The notes: generated by a model from the letters alone, not told the origin. A DNA stretch of 64,000 nt from Sinorhizobium saheli (GCF_001651875.1 NZ_LNQB01000066.1:47059-111058), one strand, 5' to 3'. Shown: positions 53,593 through 63,615, counted from the stretch's first letter. Made by a program: numbers and translations.

Positions 53593-55746
53593 ATGTTCGA
53601 GACCCACAAGGTAGAAATCGAATGGGCTGGGCGTCCGCTCAAGCTCGAAACCGGCAAGATCGCCCGTCAGGCAGACGGTGCCGTCCTCGCCACCTACGGC
53701 GAGACGGTCGTGCTCGCCACGGTGGTTTCGGCCAAGGCGCCGAAGCCCGGCCAGGACTTCTTCCCGCTGACCGTCAACTACCAGGAAAAGACCTATGCGG
53801 CCGGCAAGATCCCGGGCGGCTATTTCAAGCGTGAGGGCCGCCCCAGCGAAAACGAGACGCTGGTATCGCGCCTGATCGACCGGCCGATCCGCCCGCTCTT
53901 CCCGGAAGGCTACAAGAACGACACCCAGGTCATCATCACGGTCATGCAGCATGACCTCGAGAATGATCCGGACGTCGTCGCGATGGTTGCCGCCTCCGCT
54001 GCGCTGACGCTTTCCGGCGTCCCCTTCATGGGCCCGGTCGGCGGCGCCCGCGTCGGCTACATCAACGGCGAATACGTCCTGAACCCGCATATCGACGAAA
54101 TGGACGAATCGGCGCTCGACCTCATCGTCGCCGGCACCCAGGACGCCGTGCTGATGGTCGAATCGGAAGCCAAGGAGCTTGCCGAGGACACCATGCTCGG
54201 CGCCGTCATGTTCGGCCACAGGGGCTTCCAGCCGGTAATCGACGCGATCATCAAGCTCGCCGAAGTCGCCGCCAAGGAGCCGCGCGAATTCGAGCCGGAA
54301 GATTCCTCCGCTCTCGAGCAGGCCATGCTGGCGATTGCCGAACAGGACCTGCGCGCAGCCTACAAGATCACCGAGAAGACCGCGCGTTATGCCGCCGTCG
54401 ATGCGGTCAAGGCCAAGGTGAAGGAACACTTCCTGCCGGAAGGCATCGAGAACCCGGCGCATACGGCGGAAGAGATCGCCGCGGTCTTCAAGCACCTGCA
54501 GGCCAAGATCGTCCGCTGGAACATCCTCGACACGCAGAGCCGCATCGATGGCCGCGACCTCGTCACGGTCCGCCCGATCGTTGCCGAAGTCGGCCTCCTG
54601 CCGCGCACGCACGGCTCGGCGATCTTCACCCGCGGCGAGACGCAGGCGATCGTCGTCGCCACGCTCGGCACCGGCGAAGACGAGCAGTATGTCGATTCCT
54701 TGACCGGCATGTACAAGGAAAACTTCATGCTGCACTACAACTTCCCGCCCTTCTCGGTCGGTGAAACGGGCCGCCTCGGCTCGCCGGGTCGCCGCGAAAT
54801 CGGCCACGGCAAGCTCGCCTGGCGCGCCATTCACCCGATGCTGCCGACGGCGGAGCAGTTCCCCTACACGCTGCGCGTCGTTTCCGAGATCACCGAATCG
54901 AACGGCTCCTCCTCGATGGCGACCGTCTGCGGCACCTCGCTGGCGCTGATGGACGCCGGCGTGCCGATCGCCAAGCCCGTCGCCGGCATCGCCATGGGCC
55001 TGATCAAGGAAGGTGACCGCTTCGCCGTCCTCTCCGACATTCTCGGCGACGAGGATCACCTCGGCGACATGGACTTCAAGGTCGCCGGCACCGAGGCGGG
55101 CGTCACCTCGCTGCAGATGGACATCAAGATCGCCGGCATCACCGAGGAGATCATGAAGGTCGCGCTCGATCAGGCGAAGTCCGGTCGCGTCCACATCCTC
55201 GGCGAGATGGCCAAGGCGATCTCCGAGAGCCGCGGCCAGCTCGGCGAATTCGCACCGCGCATCGAAGTCATGAATATTCCGGTCGACAAGATCCGCGAAG
55301 TCATCGGCTCCGGCGGCAAGGTCATCCGCGAAATCGTCGAGAAGACCGGCGCCAAGATCAACATCGAGGACGACGGCACGGTCAAGATCGCCTCGGCCTC
55401 CGGCAAGGAGATCGAAGCGGCCCGCAAGTGGATCCACTCGATCGTCGCCGAGCCGGAAGTCGGCCAGATCTACGAGGGCACGGTCGTCAAGACCGCCGAT
55501 TTCGGCGCCTTCGTCAACTTCTTCGGCGCCCGCGACGGCCTCGTCCACATCTCGCAGCTCGCCTCCGAGCGCGTCGCCAAGACGACGGACGTCGTCAAGG
55601 AAGGCGACAAGGTCTGGGTCAAGCTCATGGGCTTCGATGAGCGCGGCAAAGTCCGCCTCTCCATGAAGGTCGTCGACCAGGCGACCGGCAAGGAAATCGC
55701 CGCCGAGAAGGCCGAGAAGAAGGACGGTGGCGAAGCGGCCGAGTAA
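53593..55746 (+). CDS. pnp: Polyribonucleotide nucleotidyltransferase (PNPase)
   Basis: 717 residues. Two RNase PH domains (about 10-210 and 310-540, with [20 protein letters not shown] and [20 protein letters not shown]), a KH domain ([20 protein letters not shown]) and an S1 domain ([20 protein letters not shown]), then a Lys/Glu-rich tail. It degrades RNA 3' to 5' with phosphate. GAAGGACAGAAC before ATG 53593. Confidence 0.97.
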   Translation: MFETHKVEIEWAGRPLKLETGKIARQADGAVLATYGETVVLATVVSAKAPKPGQDFFPLTVNYQEKTYAAGKIPGGYFKREGRPSENETLVSRLIDRPIRPLFPEGYKNDTQVIITVMQHDLENDPDVVAMVAASAALTLSGVPFMGPVGGARVGYINGEYVLNPHIDEMDESALDLIVAGTQDAVLMVESEAKELAEDTMLGAVMFGHRGFQPVIDAIIKLAEVAAKEPREFEPEDSSALEQAMLAIAEQDLRAAYKITEKTARYAAVDAVKAKVKEHFLPEGIENPAHTAEEIAAVFKHLQAKIVRWNILDTQSRIDGRDLVTVRPIVAEVGLLPRTHGSAIFTRGETQAIVVATLGTGEDEQYVDSLTGMYKENFMLHYNFPPFSVGETGRLGSPGRREIGHGKLAWRAIHPMLPTAEQFPYTLRVVSEITESNGSSSMATVCGTSLALMDAGVPIAKPVAGIAMGLIKEGDRFAVLSDILGDEDHLGDMDFKVAGTEAGVTSLQMDIKIAGITEEIMKVALDQAKSGRVHILGEMAKAISESRGQLGEFAPRIEVMNIPVDKIREVIGSGGKVIREIVEKTGAKINIEDDGTVKIASASGKEIEAARKWIHSIVAEPEVGQIYEGTVVKTADFGAFVNFFGARDGLVHISQLASERVAKTTDVVKEGDKVWVKLMGFDERGKVRLSMKVVDQATGKEIAAEKAEKKDGGEAAE

Positions 55747-55777
55747 GCCGCAAGCCACCCCTGCTCCGAAAACACCC

Positions 55778-55926
55778 CTTCCCAACCCCTCCCCACAAGG
55801 GGGAGGGGCTTTTTGCGCCTCGCCCTCCGTGGCAATCGCGACGACCGCGCATGCGGCACCGTTGATTGAGGAACGAGCGGCCGCGTCAACGAAGCCCCGC
55901 CCCTTGTGGGAGGGGTTGGGGAGGGA
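55778..55926. repeat. GC-rich palindromic repeat including the pnp terminator
   Basis: CCCCTCCCC (55786-55794) pairs with GGGGAGGGG (55800-55808) and CTTTTT follows, a likely pnp terminator. The mirror copy GCCCCGCCCCTTGTGGGAGG, GGTTGGGGAGGGA at 55893-55926 is the distal arm of a larger inverted repeat. Confidence 0.75.
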
Positions 55927-55952
55927 TTCTTCCGAACGACGGAAATGGATCC

Positions 55953-56969
55953 ATGAGCCGCGACGCGCTGAAAACCCTGTTCCACCCCTTTGCCACCGGC
56001 ATCGTCGATCCGCCGGGCGAGGGCGGGCGGGTGCTCTTTCTGGGCGCCGAGGCGGGCTACCGGCTGCCCGAGGGCTTTGCCGCGTCGCTCTCCGCGGTCC
56101 AGCCGCTGAAGTCCCTCCATCGAGCCCTGCAGGGCGCTGGCGCCGAGGTGGCGCCGGTCGCCGCCGGGGAGGGCTACGACGCGGCGCTGGTGCTCTGCGG
56201 CAAGCACAAGGGCGAAAATGAGGACCGCATCGCCGAGGCGTTGAAGCGCACCCGCGCGGGCGCCCTGGTCATGGTCGCGGGCGGCAAGGAGGACGGCATC
56301 CTGCCGCTGCGCAAGAAGATTGGCAAGTTCGGCTGGGAGGGGGATTCGCTCCCCAAATATCACGGCGTCGCCTTCTGGTTCACACGTCCTGAAGACGTTT
56401 CCGAGGCCGTGGCGAAGCTCGCGAAGGTTCCGGTGCGCGTCGACGGCCTCTTCGAGGCGGCGCCCGGCATGTTCTCGCATGACCGAGTCGATGCCGGCTC
56501 GGAACTGCTCGCCTCGCGTCTGCCCAGCGATTTCACCGGCCATGCCGCGGATTTCGGCGCGGGCTGGGGCTATCTCTCGGTGAAGCTCGCCGAGGCCGCG
56601 CCGAAGCTCAAGGGCATCGACCTGTTCGAGGCGGACTACACGGCCCTCGAGGCTGCGCGCGCCAACATGGCGGCGAACGCCCCCTCGACGCCCGCCCGCT
56701 TCTACTGGCACGACCTGACGGCCGAGGAGACGCGGGACAAATACGACCTGATCGTCATGAACCCGCCCTTCCATGAGGGCCATGCCGCCGAGCCGGCGCT
56801 CGGAGCGGCGATGATCAAGGCCGCCGCCAAGGCGCTCAAGCACGGCGGCCGGGTGATGCTGGTCGCCAATCGCGGCCTGCCCTACGAGCAGGTGCTGGCC
56901 GAAAACTTCAAGGAAAGCGGCGAGACCTGCCGCAACGCACGCTTCAAGGTGCTCTGGGCGAAGCGCTGA
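55953..56969 (+). CDS. Class I SAM-dependent methyltransferase, RsmC-like
   Basis: 338 residues. Two-part architecture as in RsmC/RlmG: a degenerate N-terminal domain (about 1-150) and a catalytic C-terminal Rossmann domain with DFGAGWGYLSVKLAE and the substrate motif MNPPFHEG. RsmC methylates G1207 of 16S rRNA; which rRNA position this one uses is not certain. ATG at 55953 lies within reach of ACGGAAATGG. Flanked by palindromic repeats on both sides. Confidence 0.87.
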   Translation: MSRDALKTLFHPFATGIVDPPGEGGRVLFLGAEAGYRLPEGFAASLSAVQPLKSLHRALQGAGAEVAPVAAGEGYDAALVLCGKHKGENEDRIAEALKRTRAGALVMVAGGKEDGILPLRKKIGKFGWEGDSLPKYHGVAFWFTRPEDVSEAVAKLAKVPVRVDGLFEAAPGMFSHDRVDAGSELLASRLPSDFTGHAADFGAGWGYLSVKLAEAAPKLKGIDLFEADYTALEAARANMAANAPSTPARFYWHDLTAEETRDKYDLIVMNPPFHEGHAAEPALGAAMIKAAAKALKHGGRVMLVANRGLPYEQVLAENFKESGETCRNARFKVLWAKR

Positions 56970-56986
56970 GATTGGGATAGGGCGCT

Positions 56987-57223
56987 ACCCCTCCCCACAA
57001 GGGCCCACAAGGGGGAGGGGCTTGATCTGCCGCACCGCCTCATTCGAGTTTGACCGAGCATTTGCAGTCAGGTGGGATCACCTGGCGAACACAAGAGATA
57101 GAGCGGCGGCGCGAACGCATGTGAGCGCATCCCGCTTCCCGCGAAATCGAATTGTGCGAAAGAATGTCGGCGCATGCCGCGGCGGCAAGCCCCTCCCCCT
57201 TGTGGGGAGGAGCTGGGGAGGGG
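56987..57223. repeat. Composite repeat: palindrome arms enclosing a RIME-like copy
   Basis: ACCCCTCCCCACAAGGG and a second ACAAGGGGGAGGGGCTT (56987-57023) are complementary to AAGCCCCTCCCCCTTGTG GGGAGG (57187-57210). Between them lies the RIME-like copy B. The region separates the convergent methyltransferase and fabI genes. Confidence 0.75.
57058..57135. repeat. RIME-like intergenic element, copy B
   Basis: GCATTTGCAGTCAGGTGGGA, a short variable stretch, then AGAGCGGCGGCGCGAACGCA, TGTGAGCGCATCC; closely similar to 4895-4990. Copy B is shorter by about 18 bases in its middle and its first hairpin arm is changed (CCTGGC for CCTGAC). Confidence 0.7.
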
Positions 57224-57235
57224 TCTTCTTTCTCG

Positions 57236-58042
57236 CTATTCGGCGTCGGCTATCCGCAGCGTCTCGAGCGTCGGCATCGAGGTGATGTTGTAGCCGGAGT
57301 CCACGTAATGGATCTCGCCGGTGACGCCGCGCGAAAGGGGCGAGAGCAGGTAGAGTGCCGAGCTGCCGACGTCCTCGATGGTGACGGTGCGGCGGAGCGG
57401 CGAGTTCTTCTGCTGCCAGGAAAGCATGGCGCGCGCGTCGGAAATGCCGGCGCCGGCGAGCGTGCGGATCGGGCCGGCGGAGATCGCGTTGACGCGGATG
57501 CCGCGCGGGCCGTAATCGGCGGCGAGGTAGCGCACCGAGGCTTCGAGCGCCGCCTTGGCGACACCCATGACATTGTAGTTCGGCATCACGCGGACGGAGC
57601 CGCCATAGGTGAGCGTCAGCATCGTGCCGCCGTCGCTCATCAACTCGGCCGCGCGCTTCGCAATCTCGGTGAAGGAGAAGCAGGAGATCACCATGGTGCG
57701 GCTGAAATTCTCCCGCGTGGTATCCGCGTAGAGCCCCTTGAGCTCGTTCTTGTCGGAGAAGCCGATGGCGTGGACGATGAAGTCGAGCCTGCCCCAGCGC
57801 TCGGCAATCGCGGCGATCGTTTCATCGACGGAGGCGATGTCCTCGACGTCGCAGGCAAGCACGAAGTCGGACCCGACCTCGGCCGCGAGCGGCTTGACGC
57901 GCTTGCCGAGAGCCTCGCCCTGGTAGGTGAAGGCAAGCTCGGCGCCCTCGGCGGCAAGCGCCTTCGCGATTCCCCAGGCAATAGAATGGTTGTTGGCGAC
58001 ACCCATGATGAGGCCGCGCTTTCCGTTCATCAGTCCGTTCAT
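57236..58042 (-). CDS. fabI: Enoyl-[acyl-carrier-protein] reductase (NADH)
   Basis: 268 residues, SDR family. Nucleotide loop GVANNHSIAWGIA (14-26) and the FabI catalytic pair Tyr156 and Lys163 in NYNVMGVAK (Tyr-x6-Lys) are present. It reduces trans-2-enoyl-ACP in the last step of each elongation round. ATG at 58042 starts four bases after the fabB stop; the ATG at 58030 is another option. Third gene of the fabA-fabB-fabI operon. Confidence 0.95.
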   Translation of the reverse strand: MNGLMNGKRGLIMGVANNHSIAWGIAKALAAEGAELAFTYQGEALGKRVKPLAAEVGSDFVLACDVEDIASVDETIAAIAERWGRLDFIVHAIGFSDKNELKGLYADTTRENFSRTMVISCFSFTEIAKRAAELMSDGGTMLTLTYGGSVRVMPNYNVMGVAKAALEASVRYLAADYGPRGIRVNAISAGPIRTLAGAGISDARAMLSWQQKNSPLRRTVTIEDVGSSALYLLSPLSRGVTGEIHYVDSGYNITSMPTLETLRIADAE

Positions 58043-58046
58043 CGTG

Positions 58047-59267
58047 TTATCCGTTATAGCGCTGGAAGACGAGCGTCGCGTTTGTGCCGCCGAAGCCGAA
58101 GGAGTTGGACAGGACCGTGTCAATCTTGGCGTTGTCGATGCGCTTGCGCACGATCGGCACGCCTTCGAATTCCGGGTCGAGCTCGCTGATATGCGCGCTT
58201 TCGCCGATGAAGCCGGCCTGCATCATCAACAGCCCGTAGATCGATTCCTGCACGCCGGCCGCACCCAGCGAATGGCCGGTCAGCGACTTGGTCGACTGGA
58301 TATGCGGTATCTTCCCGCCGAAGACCTCGCGGATCGCGCCGATCTCCTTCTGGTCGCCGACCGGCGTCGAGGTGCCGTGGGTATTGATGTAGTCGACGTC
58401 GCCCTTCACGGTCGCGAGCGCCTGGCGCATGCAGCGCACGGCGCCTTCGCCCGAGGGGGCGACCATGTCGTAGCCGTCGGAGGTCGCGCCGTAGCCGACG
58501 ATCTCGGCATAGATCTTGGCGCCGCGTGCCTTCGCGCGTTCCAGTTCCTCGAGCACGACGACGCCGGCGCCGCCGGCGATCACGAAGCCGTCGCGGTTGA
58601 CGTCATAGGCGCGCGAGGCGGAAGAGGGCGTGTCGTTGTACTTCGACGACATCGCGCCCATCGCGTCGAAGAGGTTGGACATGGTCCAGTCGAGATCCTC
58701 ATGGCCGCCGGCGAACATCACGTCCTGCTTGCCCCACTGGACCATCTCGGCGGCATTGCCGATGCAGTGCGCCGAGGTCGAGCACGCCGACGAGATCGAG
58801 TAGTTGACGCCGTGGATCTGGAACCAGGTCGCAAGCGTGGCCGACGCCGTCGAGGACATCGCCTTCGGCACCGCGAAGGGGCCGATGCGCTTGGGGCTGT
58901 TGTTCTTGCGGGTGATCTCCGCGGCTTCGACGATAGCGCGCGTCGAGGCGCCGCCCGAGCCCATGATGATGCCGGTGCGCTCGTTGGTGATGTCGGAGGC
59001 TTCGAGCCCCGCATCGGCGATCGCCTGCTTCATCGCCACGTGGTTCCAGGCGCCGCCCTGGGAGAGGAAGCGCATGGCGCGGCGGTCGACGAGATCGGTC
59101 GGGTCGAGCGTCGGTGCGCCCCAGACCTGGCACCTGAAGCCGTGTTCGGCAAAATCAGGCGAAAACGTGATGCCGGACTTCGCATCGCGCAGCGACGCGG
59201 TGACTTCGTCGGCATTGTTGCCGATCGAGGAAACGATGCCGAGGCCCGTTACAACAACCCGTCTCAT
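58047..59267 (-). CDS. fabB: 3-oxoacyl-[acyl-carrier-protein] synthase I
   Basis: 406 residues. Nucleophile Cys162 in [12 protein letters not shown] and the two His motifs [12 protein letters not shown] and [12 protein letters not shown] are intact. It elongates unsaturated acyl chains after FabA. ATG at 59267; the frame is open upstream into fabA but does not match. Lies 53 bases behind fabA in the same operon. Confidence 0.95.
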   Translation of the reverse strand: MRRVVVTGLGIVSSIGNNADEVTASLRDAKSGITFSPDFAEHGFRCQVWGAPTLDPTDLVDRRAMRFLSQGGAWNHVAMKQAIADAGLEASDITNERTGIIMGSGGASTRAIVEAAEITRKNNSPKRIGPFAVPKAMSSTASATLATWFQIHGVNYSISSACSTSAHCIGNAAEMVQWGKQDVMFAGGHEDLDWTMSNLFDAMGAMSSKYNDTPSSASRAYDVNRDGFVIAGGAGVVVLEELERAKARGAKIYAEIVGYGATSDGYDMVAPSGEGAVRCMRQALATVKGDVDYINTHGTSTPVGDQKEIGAIREVFGGKIPHIQSTKSLTGHSLGAAGVQESIYGLLMMQAGFIGESAHISELDPEFEGVPIVRKRIDNAKIDTVLSNSFGFGGTNATLVFQRYNG

Positions 59268-59320
59268 GGTAGATGACCTTTTCTTCGATTGGATCCGTGC
59301 GGGGACAGAGGGCCCGCCGT

Positions 59321-59836
59321 TCAGTCGGCCTTTTCCTGGAAGAGGCCGACCCTGAGGTCGGTGGCCTTGTAGATCGTCTCGCCGTCGGCCTTCATCCAGC
59401 CGTCGGCGATGCCGAGGACCAGGCGGCCGCGCATCACGCGCTTGAAGTCGATGCCGTACTCTACCAGCCTGGTCTTCGGCGTCACCATGCCGGTGAACTT
59501 CACCTCGCCGGTCGAGATCGCCCGGCCCTTGCCGGGCTCGCCGAGCCAGCCGAGGAAGAAGCCGGTCAATTGCCACATGGCGTCGAGGCCGAGGCAGCCG
59601 GGCATGACGGGGTCGCCCATGAAATGGCAGGGAAAGAACCAGAGGTCCGGCGTGATGTCGAACTCGGCACGGACATAGCCCTTGTCGTGCGGGCCGCCGG
59701 TTTCGGAAATCTCGGTGATGCGGTTGAACATCAGCATCGGCGGCAGCGGCAGCTGCGCATTGCCGGGGCCAAACATTTCGCCTCGGCCGCAGGTCAGGAT
59801 TTCCTCATAGCTGAAGCTGGATTGCCTGGTGGTCAT
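59321..59836 (-). CDS. fabA: 3-hydroxydecanoyl-ACP dehydratase/isomerase
   Basis: 171 residues, standard length. Active-site His71 ([14 protein letters not shown]) and Asp85 ([10 protein letters not shown]) are present. It introduces the cis double bond for unsaturated fatty acids. GGGGAAGCAACCACTG stands before the ATG. First gene of the operon, divergent from irr over 379 bases. Confidence 0.97.
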   Translation of the reverse strand: MTTRQSSFSYEEILTCGRGEMFGPGNAQLPLPPMLMFNRITEISETGGPHDKGYVRAEFDITPDLWFFPCHFMGDPVMPGCLGLDAMWQLTGFFLGWLGEPGKGRAISTGEVKFTGMVTPKTRLVEYGIDFKRVMRGRLVLGIADGWMKADGETIYKATDLRVGLFQEKAD

Positions 59837-60136
59837 CAGTGGTTGCTTCCCCGATAGTACGTGTTCTGCGAACTGCTTTAGAGCAAGTTCGGTCTGAATT
59901 GAAGCGTAGCCTGTATCCGCGGCTACCGTGCCGGCTGCAGTTCGTGATCTCTTCCAAGTAGGGCGGAATGCCGGCGAAAAAACCCCCGCCGGACGCCTCG
60001 CCTCCCGCTCTCCGTGGCGACATCGCTTTGCCGTCGCTTACAGTATGAATGTGGCGGCGACCAGAGTTAAATGCCGCCCTTCCCCTGCTTTGGGCCGATT
60101 TTCAGGCGTTTGCGGCCGTTGGAGGACCGGAATCTA
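59837..60136. other. Divergent fabA/irr intergenic region
   Basis: No gene seen. An imperfect repeat GTTCTGCGAACTGC with AGAGCAAGTTC lies close to fabA (59850-59890). CCGGCGAAAAAACCCCCGCCGG near 59970-59992 is a hairpin with a loop of A and C. I saw no clear iron-control element upstream of either gene. Confidence 0.4.
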
Positions 60137-60165
60137 TTGAAAGCGCCGGCGCCAGAAGTTATATC
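60137..60165 (+). promoter_or_regulatory. Probable irr promoter
   Basis: TTGAAA (60137-60142), 17 bases, TATATC (60160-60165), about 50 bases before the irr ATG. A good vegetative-type match. Confidence 0.6.
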
Positions 60166-60215
60166 GCAGACAGATAATCCAGGGATTTCGGCAGGAATAT
60201 CGGAACGGGCTGCGC

Positions 60216-60638
60216 ATGACGAAAGCAACGGACATGTCCTCGCAGGAAAGGCTGCGCAACTCGGGCCTGCGCCCGACGCGCCAGCGCGTGGCGCTCGCCG
60301 ACCTGATCTTCGCCAAGGGCGACCGCCACCTGACGGTCGAGGAACTGCATGAGGAAGCCGTCGCCGCCGGCGTGCCGGTATCGCTCGCGACCGTCTACAA
60401 CACCCTCCACCAGTTCACCGAAGCCGGCATGATCCGCGTTCTCGCCGTCGAGAGCGCCAAGACCTATTTCGACACCAACGTCTCGGACCACCACCACTTC
60501 TTCATCGAGGGGCAGAACGAGGTCCTCGACATTCCGGTGAGCAACATCCAGATCGACAATCTCCCCGAGCCGCCCGCCGGCATGGAGATCTCCCATGTCG
60601 ACGTGGTGATCCGCCTGCGCCGCAAGTCCGAGCGCTGA
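60216..60638 (+). CDS. irr: Iron response regulator Irr (Fur superfamily)
   Basis: 140 residues. A winged helix about 15-80 (LRPTRQRVALADLIFAKGDR, SLATVYNTLHQFTEAG) and the HHH heme-binding motif at 92-94 (VSDHHHFFIEG) identify Irr. The Bradyrhizobium N-terminal heme regulatory motif (Cys-Pro) is absent, as in other rhizobia and agrobacteria. It represses heme and iron-using genes under low iron and is destabilised or inactivated by heme. ATG at 60216, or ATG at 60234 as an alternative. Confidence 0.93.
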   Translation: MTKATDMSSQERLRNSGLRPTRQRVALADLIFAKGDRHLTVEELHEEAVAAGVPVSLATVYNTLHQFTEAGMIRVLAVESAKTYFDTNVSDHHHFFIEGQNEVLDIPVSNIQIDNLPEPPAGMEISHVDVVIRLRRKSER

Positions 60639-60685
60639 TCGTTCGGGCAGCGGAGCGTCAGGCTTCGTAACACTCGGAACCCTCG

Positions 60686-61321
60686 TCACATCACGTCGCT
60701 CGGGTCGCGGCCGGGGCCGGCCTTGCCGGTCGGCAGCGTCCAGCCGTATCGAAGCGCGCCGCCGCGCACGGCAAAGGCGGTGACGACGCCCAGCGCCGAG
60801 GTCGCGGCCAGCGGCATGCCGACGATCGTCGCGCAGACGAAGACGCTGGCGCCGACGAGCGCGGCGGTGACGTAGATTTCCGGCCTCAGCAGGACCGACG
60901 GCTCGCCGGCGAGCAGGTCGCGCAGGATGCCGCCGAAGGTCGCCGTCAGCATGCCGGTGACGACGGCCACGGTCGGCGAGCCGGTCGCCGCCAGCCCCTT
61001 GGCCGCACCCATCACGCAATAGGCCGAGAGGCCGACCGCATCGAGCCAGACGAGCATCCGGTAGCGCGATTCGAAGCGGTGCGCGGTCAGGAACATCAAA
61101 AGCCCGGCCGAAGCGCAGACGATGAGATAGGCGGGGTTCCGCACCCAGAAGACCGGCGTCGCGCCGAGAACCACATCGCGCATGGTACCGCCGCCGATGC
61201 CCGTGACGGAGGCGAGGAACAGATAGCCGATGATGTCGAGCTGCTTGCGAGAGGCCGAAAGCGCTCCGGTCGCCGCGAACACGGCGACGCCGGCATAGTC
61301 GAGGATTTCAAGGATCGGCAT
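60686..61321 (-). CDS. TRIC/UPF0126-family membrane protein
   Basis: 211 residues with about seven hydrophobic segments. Two internal repeats each carry a Gly-rich bend with Arg-Asp: GIGGGTMRDVVLG and TFGGILRDLLAGE. Prokaryotic TRIC channels have this architecture and conduct monovalent cations; other members of the family (YicG, YadS) are linked to glycine uptake. ATG at 61321 (MPILEIL); a longer reading exists without membrane or family character. Confidence 0.87.
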   Translation of the reverse strand: MPILEILDYAGVAVFAATGALSASRKQLDIIGYLFLASVTGIGGGTMRDVVLGATPVFWVRNPAYLIVCASAGLLMFLTAHRFESRYRMLVWLDAVGLSAYCVMGAAKGLAATGSPTVAVVTGMLTATFGGILRDLLAGEPSVLLRPEIYVTAALVGASVFVCATIVGMPLAATSALGVVTAFAVRGGALRYGWTLPTGKAGPGRDPSDVM

Positions 61322-61455
61322 GGACGCTCCGCTCTGGACTGCGCCGAGAGGCTCGGCGCGATCCGCGATCCTTAGCGCAATGGCGGGAATAAGTCCGGGG
61401 CACGCCTTGCCTTGCAAGCATATGTGTCACCGCTCGAGGCGAAGCGCTCGCCCCG

Positions 61456-61564
61456 CTCTCTCTCCGTTCTGACCCGTTCTGGCGGGGAGAGGGGACGCCA
61501 GAGGCGGCCGCGTATCCCTTCGCCCCGCCTGCGGGGAGAAGGTGCCGGCAGGCGGATGAGGGGG
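61456..61564. repeat. GC-rich rhizobial palindromic repeat
   Basis: CTCTCTCCGTTCTGACCCG, TTCTGGCGGGGAGAGGGGAC, then CCCTTCGCCCCGCCTGCGGG, GAGAAGGTGCCGGCAGGCGG, ATGAGGG. It shares its start with the 16.1-kb copy and its ATGAGGG end with those at 9.0, 16.1 and 27.4 kb. It lies between two leftward genes. Confidence 0.65.
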
Positions 61565-61591
61565 CGCCTCGTCGGGCCACAACGGCCGCCC

Positions 61592-62380
61592 CTATCTCGG
61601 CAGCAGCGTCTGCGTCCGGCCGAGCAGATAATAGGCGAGAAGCCCGGTCCATTCCTTGGCGGCGGTCGTCGCCAGTTGCGCATTGAGCGAGGGCTGGGTG
61701 AAATCGAAGCCGAGCCGCACCTTGCCGCTCGTCCGATAATCCGCCGGCCAGGGCAGGACCTCGATGCCATTGGCGCGGAAGAGCGCGACCGAGCGCGGCA
61801 TGTGATAGGCCGATGTGACGAGCGCGCAGCGCTCCATCCGGTGCTTGGCGAGCAGATCACGGGTATAGAGCGCATTCTCGAAGGTCGTCCGCGATTCTCC
61901 CTCGCGGATCAGCCGATCGGCGCCGATGCCGAAGGTCTTGAAGAACCCCTCCGACGCCTGCGCATCGCCCTCGTAGAGCCCGCTCAACGACCCGTCGCCG
62001 CCCGAAACGAGGATGCGTGCGGCTGGATAAGCCCGGGCGAGCCGCAAGGTCTCGACGAAGCGCTCCGCCGCCTGGTTGAACTCCATCCCGCCCCGGCTGG
62101 CGATCACCACATTCTCGAAGGCGCCGCCGAGCACGATGATGCAGGAGAGCTCCGCCGGCTCCGGCGCGGGACGCCGAAAGCGATTTTCAAGGATCTGCAG
62201 GAAGTAGGAGCCGGCGGTGGTGAAGAGGGTGACGAAGAGGACGACGAGCCCGAGCGAGGCGAAGACACCGCCGCTGCGGCGGAACCGGGCGAAGATCAGC
62301 AGCACGCCGATGAGTACGCTCATGAAGGCGAGGGACAGCGGCTGAGCGACGAGCCAGAAGATCTTGGAGGCGAGAAACAT
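61592..62380 (-). CDS. YdcF/ElyC-like DUF218 membrane protein
   Basis: 262 residues. Two N-terminal membrane helices (about 8-30 and 37-60) are followed by a DUF218 domain: IIVLGGAFENVV, ILVSGGDGSL, ESRTTFENALYTRDLL and LVTSAYHMPRSVALFRANGI. ElyC in E. coli affects peptidoglycan/undecaprenyl phosphate metabolism; the present role is unknown. ATG at 62380 is placed before the first helix. Confidence 0.87.
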   Translation of the reverse strand: MFLASKIFWLVAQPLSLAFMSVLIGVLLIFARFRRSGGVFASLGLVVLFVTLFTTAGSYFLQILENRFRRPAPEPAELSCIIVLGGAFENVVIASRGGMEFNQAAERFVETLRLARAYPAARILVSGGDGSLSGLYEGDAQASEGFFKTFGIGADRLIREGESRTTFENALYTRDLLAKHRMERCALVTSAYHMPRSVALFRANGIEVLPWPADYRTSGKVRLGFDFTQPSLNAQLATTAAKEWTGLLAYYLLGRTQTLLPR

Positions 62381-62460
62381 GGGGTCCAAAACTCTTCTGC
62401 TAAGTTGGCTATGAGTTCGCGAAGCCAAATGTCAAGATCATTCTCCGAGCTTGCAAAACC

Positions 62461-63615
62461 TCAGGTGCCAGCGGTTGGAAATACCAGAAGATCCCTAAAG
62501 GCGTCCCCTCGTAAAACCCGCTCGGGCCGATTGTTCACGGCTTCTCGAGCAGCGATTTGGAATTCCCTCGGAGGATCGGCTTCGAAAGCAAGCAGTTTTT
62601 CCCTTGTATCTGCCGTATCCAGGTTCGCAAGTCTGTTATCCAAAAATGCGAGCTCACAAACCATGGAGAAGAAGTTCGCCTTGTTCCACCAGATACTACG
62701 TTGTGGCAGGTTGAATTCTTCAATGATCCGAGCCACGCGGTTCATTTTTTCGAGAACCTCGTCGGCTTCCTCAAAACTCTCCGAATACGTTTCAAGAAAC
62801 TCCTTTACCTTTGAATTTCGACCGTAGTATCCTCCTAAAATAGTTGCCATCACGTTGAGAACAAACATAAGTGGTACTTTACGTTGATACTCATAGGGCG
62901 AGAAAACGTCGTGCTCAGCCATGACGCGGGCAAAGTCACCCCCCACTCTCGTCATAAGAAAATCCCACTTTTCTTCCGAAATACCGGGGTCCCGTAGGAA
63001 GGAATTCGCGTCCACGTCATCTTTCGCGTCCGGCAACTCGTTTGCGTCGAATACATCCAGTGCTGCCTGCATTTCCTCCTGGGCGGTTTCTGGCGAGGAG
63101 ATGTCCCCACACAAAACCCGAGCTAAAAGGAGAAATTCAGAAGCGCTGTACTCTGTAGCGATGCGCTCAATCGTGGACAGCGAATAGAACGTGCGATTAA
63201 GACGTTTGAAGACGTCCTTAAGGCGCGAATCTCCTGCATCAAGATCAAAGTCAATCACAGGTACTTCATACTTGATGAACGCCGTTTTTTCCTCGTTCTC
63301 CAACTGGGAAAAGTAACGACCATTCACCGGGAAAGCGTCAGCCGCGAATTCCCTAATTGCACTCAACCGCTGTTGTCCATCTACGACGCACGTGTAGGCA
63401 GTCATCGTGTTTACGTCGATTGGGCCGCGTGCCAAGAATATCTGCGGAAACGGTAATCCCGACAGAATGGTGTCTATGAAGTCGTGTTTGTGGGCTTCCC
63501 GCCAAACCAAATTACGCTGAAAGTAAGGCGATATTATTAGTCGCCCGCTACGCAACATTGCGATGAGATCTCCAATTTCCCTGGACCTCACTTGGTATTT
63601 AAGTTCATTTTGCAT
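62461..63615 (-). CDS. DUF262 (ParB-like nuclease fold) protein
   Basis: 384 residues from ATG 63615, which has AGGTGA eight bases upstream; a GTG at 63624 is possible. The DUF262 core is in the first 110 residues: IISPYFQRNLVWREAHKHDF, LPFPQIFLA, and VVDGQQRLSAIREF, the DGQQR motif being the family's nucleotide/phosphate site. The C-terminal 250 residues are alpha-rich and unassigned. DUF262 occurs in defence proteins such as GmrSD and BrxU. Lower-GC base use than the neighbours and an IS nearby point to transfer. It overlaps the end of the upstream fragment by 11 bases. Confidence 0.85.
   Translation of the reverse strand: MQNELKYQVRSREIGDLIAMLRSGRLIISPYFQRNLVWREAHKHDFIDTILSGLPFPQIFLARGPIDVNTMTAYTCVVDGQQRLSAIREFAADAFPVNGRYFSQLENEEKTAFIKYEVPVIDFDLDAGDSRLKDVFKRLNRTFYSLSTIERIATEYSASEFLLLARVLCGDISSPETAQEEMQAALDVFDANELPDAKDDVDANSFLRDPGISEEKWDFLMTRVGGDFARVMAEHDVFSPYEYQRKVPLMFVLNVMATILGGYYGRNSKVKEFLETYSESFEEADEVLEKMNRVARIIEEFNLPQRSIWWNKANFFSMVCELAFLDNRLANLDTADTREKLLAFEADPPREFQIAAREAVNNRPERVLRGDAFRDLLVFPTAGT

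Noticed and set aside
53470..55785. Minus-strand open frame opposite pnp
   Set aside because: Shadow of PNPase; no family character.
57152..59276. Plus-strand frames opposite fabI and fabB
   Set aside because: Antisense to enzymes with complete catalytic residues.
59837..60215. Iron-control element (ICE) or Fur-like box before irr or fabA
   Set aside because: I looked for the TTTAGAA-type palindrome and found only TTTAGAGCAAG near fabA, too weak to call.
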